Below are positions 7,666 to 13,877 of a DNA stretch of 36,065 nt, piece by piece. Positions within the stretch are counted from its first letter, which is position 1, and each line of letters begins with the position of its first letter. This DNA comes from Flavobacteriales bacterium. GTDB lineage: Bacteria; Bacteroidota; Bacteroidia; Flavobacteriales_F; PHOS-HE28. The position numbers and the translations under genes were made by a program. Under the pieces are notes generated by a model. It did no database searches and was not told where the DNA came from. It worked only from the letters and a program-made list of their open reading frames with translations. The stretch lies in NCBI GenBank assembly GCA_024103275.1, contig JAGFIV010000012.1, positions 1-36,065 on the forward strand. Direction: 5' to 3'.

Positions 7666-7851
7666 TCAACAATCCTCACGGACCGCCTGCGGCCATGGCG
7701 CGCAGGTATCCTGGTCCGTTTCCTTCATGGCCGTGGCCACCAGCTCTTCCACCTGCCCTTGTGGCTGGACCACAGGGGCCGCATTCGCCGCAAACAGTTG
7801 TTCCTCGTCGGTGAGCTGAAGCAAAAGAGTGAGGGTCATGACCGGCCACAT
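7666..7851 (-). CDS. Possible small peptide gene (61 residues)
   Basis: This short frame starts with ATG at 7851; a second ATG four codons later (7839) gives MTLTLLLQLTDEEQ. It ends in ETDQDTCAPWPQAVREDC with two cysteines 13 residues apart. It contains no recognised domain. Support comes from context: a strong terminator pair begins 9 nt after the stop, and a TTG (7904-7902) with a weak -7 (AAATCTTG, 7881-7874) spaced 20 nt lies 22 nt upstream. The amphipathic leader-like N-part and Cys-containing end could suit a precursor peptide, but no modification enzymes are nearby. It may instead be a small regulatory RNA. Confidence 0.45.
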   Translation of the reverse strand: MWPVMTLTLLLQLTDEEQLFAANAAPVVQPQGQVEELVATAMKETDQDTCAPWPQAVREDC

Positions 7852-7873
7852 GGTGATGCTGTCTTAGGAGCTG

Positions 7874-7904
7874 CAAGATTTGGGTTAAATCCACCATTTG
7901 TCAA
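7874..7904 (-). promoter_or_regulatory. Weak promoter candidate for the small gene at 7666-7851
   Basis: TTG (7904-7902) and AAATCTTG (7881-7874) on the minus strand are 20 nt apart, the correct Bacteroidota spacing. The -7 has two mismatches to TAnnTTTG. Confidence 0.3.
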
Positions 7905-8016
7905 GACGAACCCATGTTTTCCTTCGACGAATGAAGTAGCTTCTCGGCGAATCGCCGCCTTCAGCCTTCGCAGGAGGGTACAGCATGGTCCGCCGCCCCG
8001 TCCGCTACTTGTTGTG

Positions 8017-8024
8017 CAACTTTG
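8017..8024 (+). promoter_or_regulatory. -7 promoter element before the barrel gene
   Basis: CAACTTTG has one mismatch to TAnnTTTG and lies 20 nt before the ATG at 8045. No clear -33 TTG is seen. Confidence 0.35.
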
Positions 8025-8044
8025 CCCCCAAGCGGACCCCTACC

Positions 8045-8671
8045 ATGAAGCATTGCATCGCAAGGATCCTTTTCGCAGGCATGATCCTTTTCCCGGCCGG
8101 TGCCAGTGCGCAGCAGTCGCACAACGGCCCCAAACTGGGCGCAGGGATCGGTACCCAGGTGATCGGCTCCTTTTTCGGGTGGAGCGGCCAGCCCAAGGTG
8201 GGCCCCATCGTCGGGTGGAGCTTTGAGGCACCGATGACGGAGCAGGTGAGCCTGCTGATCGAGCCGATGTACATCGGCAAGGGAAGCGTGACGGTGAACC
8301 CCCAGCTGAAAACGCGGAGTTCCATCGCCATGAACTACCTGGAGATGCCGTTGATGGTGAAGGTGAGCACCAGCCCGGACCCCCAAGGTCTTTTCCTGAC
8401 CGGTGGCCTGATGTACGGCTATTTCCTGCACGGAAAGGTGAAGAACTTCCGCGACGGCACCTTGGAGAGCTCCTATGACTTTACGCCCGCAGGGACCCAA
8501 AAGCGGGGTCAGTTCAGTGCGGGCATCGGGCTGGGGCACGAAAAGGGCCACTGGATGTATGAACTGCGTGCGCAAAGCAGCATCACCCTGTTCGACCCGT
8601 TGATCCGCTCGCGCTACCTGGTCTATTCCTTCCAGGTGGCCTGGCGCTTCGGCGATACCGAAAGCTGGTAA
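8045..8671 (+). CDS. Outer-membrane beta-barrel protein (PorT/OMP_b-brl_2 type)
   Basis: The product is 208 residues from ATG at 8045. The signal peptide is MKHCIARILFAGMILFPAG with cleavage near ASAQQ. The mature part alternates polar and hydrophobic residues with Gly/aromatic girdles (KLGAGIGTQVIGSFFGW, FLTGGLMYGYFLHGKV, GIGLGHEKGHWMYELRAQ) and ends in the strand YSFQVAWRFGD. This is typical of the small Bacteroidota barrel family with an outer-membrane protein domain of about 190 residues. The cargo or role cannot be inferred. It stands alone, convergent with the SpoIID-like gene (17 bp between the stops). Confidence 0.85.
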   Translation: MKHCIARILFAGMILFPAGASAQQSHNGPKLGAGIGTQVIGSFFGWSGQPKVGPIVGWSFEAPMTEQVSLLIEPMYIGKGSVTVNPQLKTRSSIAMNYLEMPLMVKVSTSPDPQGLFLTGGLMYGYFLHGKVKNFRDGTLESSYDFTPAGTQKRGQFSAGIGLGHEKGHWMYELRAQSSITLFDPLIRSRYLVYSFQVAWRFGDTESW

Positions 8672-8688
8672 GGGGCGGCGAGTGCCGG

Positions 8689-9855
8689 TCAATCGCCCTT
8701 GTCCCGGAAGAAATCCAGGTTTTGGAGCTTCACCAGGTGCACGTTGGCGAAGTAGTGGTGCAGGATCTGGGTGTAGGTGTACCCATGCCGGGCCATGTGC
8801 ATGGCGCCTTCCTGGCACAAGCCCACCCCGTGGCCGAAGCCGCGTCCGTGCAGCACCACCATGTCCCCCTCGGGCTTGATGCTGAAATATGCCGAGCGGA
8901 GCTTGAAATCCTTGCGCAGCTGCACCAGGGGCACCGGTGGGGAGATGTTGGCCAGGAAGAGGTCGCGGCACTCCGGGGAGTAGTTCGTTACGCTGGCCAC
9001 CACGTTGCTGTCGTCGGTATCCACCCCGTATTCTTTGTGTAGGTAGTTCAGCCACTTGGTGCGGGACACGCTCTTTTCCCAAACCGCATGCGGCTCGTGC
9101 AGGCAAAAGGTATCCACCGTGCTCACCAGGTACGGTTCGCTCTTGCTCCACACCTCATCGGCGTTCATGGTCTCGCCCCCGCAATTGCTGTGGAAGGTGG
9201 CATGGATCAAGCGGATGTCCGGGTCCACCACCACCAGGTCCCGCGTAAGGGCCACGGCTTGGCGGATGCTGTCCACCCGGTTGCGGCCCAGGAACACCTG
9301 GCAATGCGTGCCGTCGCACACTTCGAAGCCCTCGCCCGCATGCCGGCGCTTGTTCGCCAGGGCGTAGGTGCGGCAACTCACCGCCTGGAGCTTGTAATAC
9401 TCCATCCATTGCTCCTTGCCGGCCTCGGCCTGCACCACCCCGCCCACGTACTCCTCCAGCGGCACGGTGGCCACCAGCAGCAAGTTGCCGCCCGAGCGGC
9501 CCAATTCCAAGGACCCCGGGTAAAGCCGCTCCGGCGACTTGGGCGCCATGTTGCGCAAGCGGAAACCCATCCCCGCCGGCGAGCGGAAAATGAGGGACTT
9601 CTTGGCGGTGAGGTCGAAGGCCAGGGACTTTGCATGGATCCCGTTCTCCGTGCATTTGATCACCAAGCCGTCCGAGGAGGCCAGCTGCGCGGCCTGCTTG
9701 CCATCCACCCATACATCAAGCGGCCCCCTGTCCCCCATCACCATCACTTGGCGGGTCGGGGAATCGTGGAAAAGCCCGACACGGACATCGGCATATTGGG
9801 CCATGGCGGCACCTGCCAGGAAACAGGTGGACACGTACAGGAGCGAACGCAGCAT
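8689..9855 (-). CDS. SpoIID/LytB-domain secreted protein (peptidoglycan-active)
   Basis: The product is 388 residues with a signal peptide (MLRSLLYVSTCFLAGAAMAQ). The SpoIID/LytB core is clear: YPGSLELGRSGGNLLLVATV, VPLEEYVGGVVQAEAG, the YKLQAVSCRTYAL block, THCQVFLG, ATFHSNCGGET, and the end motif GRGFGHGVGLCQEGA. Proteins of this family cut denuded glycan strands as lytic transglycosylases in sporulation, or enhance amidases. In non-sporulating Bacteroidota they presumably take part in wall turnover; the exact activity here is inferred. The -7 element TAGTTTCG ends 7 nt before the ATG. It stands alone between a convergent barrel gene and the lpxB operon. Confidence 0.88.
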   Translation of the reverse strand: MLRSLLYVSTCFLAGAAMAQYADVRVGLFHDSPTRQVMVMGDRGPLDVWVDGKQAAQLASSDGLVIKCTENGIHAKSLAFDLTAKKSLIFRSPAGMGFRLRNMAPKSPERLYPGSLELGRSGGNLLLVATVPLEEYVGGVVQAEAGKEQWMEYYKLQAVSCRTYALANKRRHAGEGFEVCDGTHCQVFLGRNRVDSIRQAVALTRDLVVVDPDIRLIHATFHSNCGGETMNADEVWSKSEPYLVSTVDTFCLHEPHAVWEKSVSRTKWLNYLHKEYGVDTDDSNVVASVTNYSPECRDLFLANISPPVPLVQLRKDFKLRSAYFSIKPEGDMVVLHGRGFGHGVGLCQEGAMHMARHGYTYTQILHHYFANVHLVKLQNLDFFRDKGD

Positions 9856-9862
9856 CAGGGCG

Positions 9863-9870
9863 CGAAACTA
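9863..9870 (-). promoter_or_regulatory. -7 promoter element of the SpoIID-like gene
   Basis: TAGTTTCG on the minus strand, followed by CGCCCTG and then the ATG, gives a gap of 7 nt. It has one mismatch to TAnnTTTG. Confidence 0.45.
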
Positions 9871-9900
9871 CCGGCAGCCGCCAGGGCTGTCCAGGGCGGT

Positions 9901-11010
9901 TCAAAGACTTTTCCACACCCGATCGGCCACATGTGCCGAAGCACCCGCCCCGCCGAGCCGCCGCCGCAACTCCTCCAGGTCGGCCTGCATCTTCCTCCGG
10001 TAATCCCCATCCTGCAACAGGCGCTGCAATTCCTTCCGCAACTCGTCCGGGCGCATGTCCTGCTGGATGAGCTCGCGCACCACCTCGCGCCCCATGATCA
10101 GGTTGACCAGCGAAATGAACGGCACCTTGATGAAGCGCCGGGCCAACCAGATGTTGAGCGCCCCGCCGCTGTAACACACGGCCTCGGGGGTTCCGATCAA
10201 GGCGGTCTCCAGGGTGGCGGTCCCGCTGGTGACCAGGGCCGCCCGCGCCTTGCGCAACAGCCCGTAGGTCCGGCCCTCCACCAGTTCAATGGGGGCTTCC
10301 CCGATCAGCCGCCGGTACACCTCGCGGGGCACCGAGGGCGCGGCGGCCACCACGAACCGATGGCCGGGGAAGTGCGGCACCACGGCGAGCATGGCCGGCA
10401 ACATGCGCCGGATCTCCTGCACGCGGCTTCCGGGCAGCAAGGCCACGACCGGGCGGTCATCCCCTGCAGCCTGGCCGTCCCAGCTGAATTCGTCCTGTTC
10501 GATGGCATCCAGCAGGGGATGCCCGACGAACTCCACCTCCATGCCGCGGCGGGCATACCACTCCTTTTCAAAGGGCAGGATGACGAACATGTGGTCCACC
10601 ACCCGCTTGATGGTCTTCACGCGCCCGGCCTTCCAGGCCCATACCTGCGGGCTGATGTAGTAGAACACCCGGATGCCCCGGGCATGGGCAAATTCGGCGA
10701 TCCGCAGGTTGAAGCCCGGGTAGTCGATCAGGATGACCGCATCCGGCTTGAAGGCCAGGATGTCCTCCTTGCACGCCCTGATGTTGCGCAAAATGGTGCG
10801 CAGGTTCAGCAGCACCTGGGTGAAGCCCATGAAGGCCAGTTCGCGGTAATGTTTCACCACGTCCGCCCCGGCCTGCCGCATGCGGTCGCCGCCCCAGGCC
10901 CGCACCTGCAACTCCCCCGCCCCGGCACGCCCCATCAAGGCGCGCACCAGGTTGGCACCGTGCAGGTCGCCGCTGGCCTCGCCGGCGATCACATAAAGTC
11001 TCTTCCCCAT
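9901..11010 (-). CDS. lpxB: Lipid-A-disaccharide synthase
   Basis: LpxB joins UDP-2,3-diacylglucosamine and lipid X into the lipid A disaccharide at the inner membrane. At 369 residues it has normal family length. It shows MGKRLYVIAGEASGDLHGAN at the start, VILIDYPGFNLRIAEFAHARG, FYYISPQVWAWKAGRVKTI, VEFVGHPLLD, LLPGSR, and the nucleotide-binding SGTATLETALIGTPE. It is the last gene of the surE / small membrane protein / lpxB operon and overlaps the small gene by 22 nt, so the three are translationally linked. Its presence shows a Gram-negative cell with lipid A. Confidence 0.96.
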   Translation of the reverse strand: MGKRLYVIAGEASGDLHGANLVRALMGRAGAGELQVRAWGGDRMRQAGADVVKHYRELAFMGFTQVLLNLRTILRNIRACKEDILAFKPDAVILIDYPGFNLRIAEFAHARGIRVFYYISPQVWAWKAGRVKTIKRVVDHMFVILPFEKEWYARRGMEVEFVGHPLLDAIEQDEFSWDGQAAGDDRPVVALLPGSRVQEIRRMLPAMLAVVPHFPGHRFVVAAAPSVPREVYRRLIGEAPIELVEGRTYGLLRKARAALVTSGTATLETALIGTPEAVCYSGGALNIWLARRFIKVPFISLVNLIMGREVVRELIQQDMRPDELRKELQRLLQDGDYRRKMQADLEELRRRLGGAGASAHVADRVWKSL

Positions 11011-11309
11011 AGCAGCAGCAACAGCACGATCACCACGCCGTAGGTGAGCATGGCGCCGATGACGCCCCGCATGGCCTTGAGCATGCGCATGCGGTCGAAG
11101 ATGAAGAACAGCACCACGTCGGCCAGCAGGCTCAACGACAGCGTGGGGGCGATGTTGGCCCGGATGCCCAACAGCATGTTCCTGATCACGAACCCCAATT
11201 CCAGTTCGGGCCGCAGCGAAGTGGCGATCAAGGTGGCGTAGCCCAACAGCCCCAAGGCCGGGACCACCAGCCCCAGCAAAAAGCCGAAGCGCACCTGGTC
11301 AAAGCGCAT
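10989..11309 (-). CDS. Small membrane protein between surE and lpxB
   Basis: The product is 106 residues with three or four hydrophobic segments: FGFLLGLVVPALGLLGYATL, a central amphipathic part (IRANIAPTLSLSLLADVVLFFIF), and VIGAMLTYGVVIVLLLLLWG at the end. It is probably an inner-membrane protein with no catalytic motif. It overlaps surE by 11 nt at its start and lpxB by 22 nt at its end. A small membrane protein in this position is common in Flavobacteriia, which suggests a link with lipid A or envelope work, but the function is unknown. Confidence 0.85.
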   Translation of the reverse strand: MRFDQVRFGFLLGLVVPALGLLGYATLIATSLRPELELGFVIRNMLLGIRANIAPTLSLSLLADVVLFFIFDRMRMLKAMRGVIGAMLTYGVVIVLLLLLWGRDFM

Positions 11310-12078
11310 GGTCCCAGTTGCTGATGGCCTCCAGTTCCCGGTGGGCGGTCATGTCGTAGGTTACCGGCACCACGCTGGCATACCCATTGCCGGTGGCCCA
11401 CACATCGGTATCCTGTCCGGCCTCCTTGGCGATGAACTCGCCCTTCAGCCAGTGGTATTCGTGCCCGGTGGGATCCAGGCGGGTCTCCACCGCGTCCTCC
11501 CAGCTCCCCAGGCTTTGGCGGCAAACGCGGATGCCCTTCAGCGGGCCGGCCGCCGCCTGCGGGATGTTCACGTTCAGGCAGGTGCCCTGGGCCAAGCCAT
11601 GGGCCAATACATTGCGGGTGACCGAGCGTACCACGGGCCGCGTGTGCTCAAAGGACGCCTCGATGCCGTATTCCATCAGGGAGAAGCCGATGCTGGGGAT
11701 GTTTTCCAAGGCCCCTTCCACCGCCGCGCTCATGGTGCCGCTGTACAGGATGTTGATGCTGAGGTTGCTCCCGTGGTTGATGCCGCTGACCAGCAGGTCG
11801 GGCTTGCCCTTGATCAGATGGTACACGGCCAGCTTTACGCAATCCACCGGTGTGCCGCTGCAGCTGTATGCCTTCACGTCCTCCATGAATTCCACCTCGC
11901 GCAACCGGATGAAATTGTGGATGGTGATGGCATGGCCCATGGCGCTTTGCGGCTTGTCCGGCGATACGACCAACACCCGGCCAAAAGCCTTCATCTCCTC
12001 GGCCAGGGTCCTGATGCCCGGCGCGAAAATGCCGTCGTCGTTGGTAACGAGGATCAGGGGGCGTTCCTTCTGCTTCAT
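11299..12078 (-). CDS. surE: 5'/3'-nucleotidase SurE
   Basis: SurE is a metal-dependent nucleoside monophosphate phosphatase linked to stationary-phase survival. The 259 residues carry LVTNDDGIFAPG (metal ligands D14 and D15), VVSPDKPQSAMGHAIT, YSCSGTPVDCVKLA, and DLLVSGINHGSNLSINILYSG, all in the family order. Length and start are normal. The -7 TAGCTTTG ends 7 nt before the ATG, so the mRNA is probably leaderless. It heads the operon with the small membrane protein and lpxB and is divergent from ridA. Confidence 0.96.
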   Translation of the reverse strand: MKQKERPLILVTNDDGIFAPGIRTLAEEMKAFGRVLVVSPDKPQSAMGHAITIHNFIRLREVEFMEDVKAYSCSGTPVDCVKLAVYHLIKGKPDLLVSGINHGSNLSINILYSGTMSAAVEGALENIPSIGFSLMEYGIEASFEHTRPVVRSVTRNVLAHGLAQGTCLNVNIPQAAAGPLKGIRVCRQSLGSWEDAVETRLDPTGHEYHWLKGEFIAKEAGQDTDVWATGNGYASVVPVTYDMTAHRELEAISNWDHAL

Positions 12079-12085
12079 GGGGGCC

Positions 12086-12093
12086 CAAAGCTA
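12086..12093 (-). promoter_or_regulatory. -7 promoter element of the surE-lpxB operon
   Basis: TAGCTTTG on the minus strand is a perfect match to TAnnTTTG. It is followed by GGCCCCC and then the ATG (7 nt). The divergent ridA element begins 57 bp away. Confidence 0.6.
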
Positions 12094-12150
12094 ATCCCGG
12101 CCCGCTGTGGGGGCCGCCAAGGCCACCGGGCCAGGCATTGTGGCCGTTAC

Positions 12151-12158
12151 GATCTTTG
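12151..12158 (+). promoter_or_regulatory. -7 promoter element of ridA
   Basis: GATCTTTG has one mismatch to TAnnTTTG and lies 4 nt before the ATG at 12163, so the transcript is predicted to be leaderless. Confidence 0.45.
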
Positions 12159-12162
12159 GGCC

Positions 12163-12543
12163 ATGAAAAAGCCGATCTTCCCCGCAGGCGCGGCCAAGCC
12201 CATCGCGCCCTACTCCCCCGCCATTGAGGCGGGAAACCTGTTGTTCATCAGCGGCCAGATCGCCCTGATCGGCGATACAGGCCAGTTGCAAATGGGGTCC
12301 ATCGCCGAGGAGACCCGGCAGGTGATGGACAACCTGGGCCAACTGCTGAAGGCTGCCGGACTGGACTACGGCCACTTGGTGAAATGCACCATCTTCATGA
12401 GCAGCATGGAGCACTACGGCGCGGTGAACGAGGTGTACGGCACCTACTTCGGCGATGTGCCGCCGGCACGCGAGGCCGTGGCCGTGGCGGGGCTTCCGCG
12501 CGGGGTGAACGTGGAGATCAGCGGCATCGCCGTCCGCGGATAA
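12163..12543 (+). CDS. ridA: RidA-family enamine/imine deaminase
   Basis: RidA hydrolyses reactive 2-aminoacrylate and related imines released by PLP enzymes, protecting the cell from their damage. The product is 126 residues, exactly the usual length, from ATG at 12163; the frame is open far upstream, but that part is antisense to surE. Motifs: GAAKPIAPYSPAIEAGNLLF, ISGQIAL, EETRQVMDNLGQLLKAAGLD, and the signature VPPAREAVAVAGLPRGVNVE with the conserved substrate-binding arginine. It is monocistronic, divergent from surE and convergent with the next gene (17 nt between stops). Confidence 0.95.
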   Translation: MKKPIFPAGAAKPIAPYSPAIEAGNLLFISGQIALIGDTGQLQMGSIAEETRQVMDNLGQLLKAAGLDYGHLVKCTIFMSSMEHYGAVNEVYGTYFGDVPPAREAVAVAGLPRGVNVEISGIAVRG

Positions 12544-12560
12544 CCGCCCCCACGTAACGG

Positions 12561-13073
12561 CTACCCTTGAGGCATCCCCGGCGGGGCAGCGGGCACCCGC
12601 AGGATCTTGCGGTGAATGAAGTAGAGGTAGCACCAGTTGAGCGCCAGGATGAAGCCGATGAAGCTGAACATCTTGGGGCCCGCGACCAGGATGGGCAGCA
12701 GGACGCCCAAGAGCTGGGCCATGGTGTAAATGTGGAAGCCGTCCTTCCATCCCTGCCACATCCTCAAGGTGCCCACGAAACGGGCCAACGTGCGCAAGGC
12801 GAATACACCCATGAGGGCCACGCCGTGCGCCTTCATCAATTCGATGTAGGCCATTAATTCGTCCTGCGCCGCCGATCGGATGAGGGCCGCATAGGTGGTC
12901 TCCACCAGGTGGCGGATCTCCTCCGTGGGCATTCCCTTGAGCGCAACGGCCGCAAGGATGCCCATGAGATAGAGGGGGAAGACCAAACCTTGGTTGGCAA
13001 AACTGGCCACGCACAGCCAGGTCAGCGTCTTGGGCCGAACGCCCTCCCCGGGCGGTATGGGTGATGGTTCCAC
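12561..13073 (-). CDS. Multi-pass membrane protein of unknown function
   Basis: The frame can be read from 13133, but its first 20 codons are the terminator hairpin of the upstream gene. I therefore chose GTG at 13073 (170 residues), which also has a TTGCTTCG element 4 nt before it. Hydrophobic segments are LTWLCVASFANQGLVFPLYL with MGILAAVAL, HGVALMGVFALRTLARFVG, YTMAQLLGVLLPILVAG, and FSFIGFILALNWCYLYFI. A helical, polar loop of about 45 residues (PTEEIRHLVETTYAALIRSA) follows the first segment. I do not recognise the family. The upstream gene at 13138 is also a small membrane protein, but a terminator separates the two. Confidence 0.75.
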   Translation of the reverse strand: MEPSPIPPGEGVRPKTLTWLCVASFANQGLVFPLYLMGILAAVALKGMPTEEIRHLVETTYAALIRSAAQDELMAYIELMKAHGVALMGVFALRTLARFVGTLRMWQGWKDGFHIYTMAQLLGVLLPILVAGPKMFSFIGFILALNWCYLYFIHRKILRVPAAPPGMPQG

Positions 13074-13077
13074 GGCG

Positions 13078-13085
13078 CGAAGCAA
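13078..13085 (-). promoter_or_regulatory. Weak -7-like element before the GTG at 13073
   Basis: TTGCTTCG followed by CGCC and GTG resembles the TAnnTTCG-CGCC arrangement before other genes here, with two mismatches to TAnnTTTG. It overlaps the base of the terminator stem. Confidence 0.25.
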
Positions 13086-13123
13086 CGAAAAAGCCCCCGG
13101 ACCGGCCGGGGGCTTTTCGTTGC
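13082..13123 (-). terminator. Intrinsic terminator after the gene at 13138-13635
   Basis: A long stem (arms GCAACGAAAA with TTTTCGTTGC, then GCCCCCGG with CCGGGGGC) has a small loop and T-runs on both strands. On the minus strand it lies 14 nt after the stop at 13138. It would also stop transcription on the plus strand. Confidence 0.85.
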
Positions 13124-13137
13124 TTTCCTCCAACCCC

Positions 13138-13635
13138 TCAGTGCATGTACTTGAGGTTCACGGCATACAGGATGACGAAGAGCACGGTAAAGAAGCCGCT
13201 GAAACCTACCGAGGCCATCGCCATCAGCCCCCCTCCCAGGAAGACGACCGGCGCCACCAATCCGGCTATGGCGGCGACCAGGTAGTACCAGAAGCCATTT
13301 TTCTTCAGGTTCCACATCAGCCAAACGCCCCAGAGGCTCACCAAGGAGAGTATGATGTTCGTCAGGCCGATATTCTTGGCGTTGGCCGCGGTCTTTTCGG
13401 CCATTTCCATGGCAGAATCCATCATGCGGCCGGCAATGCCTTCCGCCTGGTCCCCTAAATCGGCCTTGGCCTGCTCCATGGCAGTCCGTGTTTCTTCCAG
13501 GATGGCCGAGGAATCCTGCGTCATGGTCTTCACCCCGCTGAAAATGCCCCAAGCCCCCATGATGAAGCTGAGGATGCAGATCACGGTGAGCAAGGTGGGC
13601 CGGGCAGCCGGTGCGGTTGTGTTGCTGTCTGTCAT
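13138..13635 (-). CDS. Small membrane protein with a central helical segment, unknown function
   Basis: The product is 165 residues from ATG at 13635 (MTDSNTTAPAARPTLLTVIC); the frame upstream is spurious because the promoter TACATTTG lies inside it. A hydrophobic segment (LLTVICILSFIMGAWGIFSG) is followed by about 50 helical, methionine-rich polar residues (ILEETRTAMEQAKADL, then GRMMDSAMEMAEKTAAN). Three more hydrophobic stretches follow (NIILSLVSLWGVWLMWNL, FWYYLVAAIAGLVAPVVFL, GFFTVLFVILYAVNLKYMH). It is probably an inner-membrane protein. No family is recognised. It is a monocistronic unit with a clear promoter and terminator. Confidence 0.8.
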   Translation of the reverse strand: MTDSNTTAPAARPTLLTVICILSFIMGAWGIFSGVKTMTQDSSAILEETRTAMEQAKADLGDQAEGIAGRMMDSAMEMAEKTAANAKNIGLTNIILSLVSLWGVWLMWNLKKNGFWYYLVAAIAGLVAPVVFLGGGLMAMASVGFSGFFTVLFVILYAVNLKYMH

Positions 13636-13651
13636 GATCGGTGCTTTGGAA

Positions 13652-13659
13652 CAAATGTA
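13652..13659 (-). promoter_or_regulatory. -7 promoter element of the membrane protein gene at 13138-13635
   Basis: TACATTTG on the minus strand is a perfect match to TAnnTTTG and ends 16 nt before the ATG. Confidence 0.6.
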
Positions 13660-13797
13660 TCCGCCGGGGGCAGCCTGCCCGGCAAGCCGAGCCATTGTTA
13701 CCACCCGCACCCTGTGGAAAAGGTCCCGTCGTCCGCGCGAATGCGGCCACCCACCGGATAAATGGGCGGGCGGGTACCTGCTTCGCCCCCCTCAAGC

Positions 13798-13805
13798 TAC
13801 CTTCG
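13798..13805 (+). promoter_or_regulatory. -7 promoter element of lpd
   Basis: TACCTTCG has one mismatch to TAnnTTTG and is the same octamer as in the structured-RNA promoter. It predicts a 5' untranslated region of about 65 nt. Confidence 0.45.
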
Positions 13806-13877
13806 CGCCGCGATGCCTGCGGCCGGGACATGGAAGGGCGCCGGCACCGGAACAACACAAATCCTATCGCGAGAAAA

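Noticed and set aside
13641..13877. 79-residue N-terminal extension of lpd
   Set aside because: It contains the upstream promoter region and no family similarity; the FAD-binding start MSYDLIVLGSGPGG begins at 13878.
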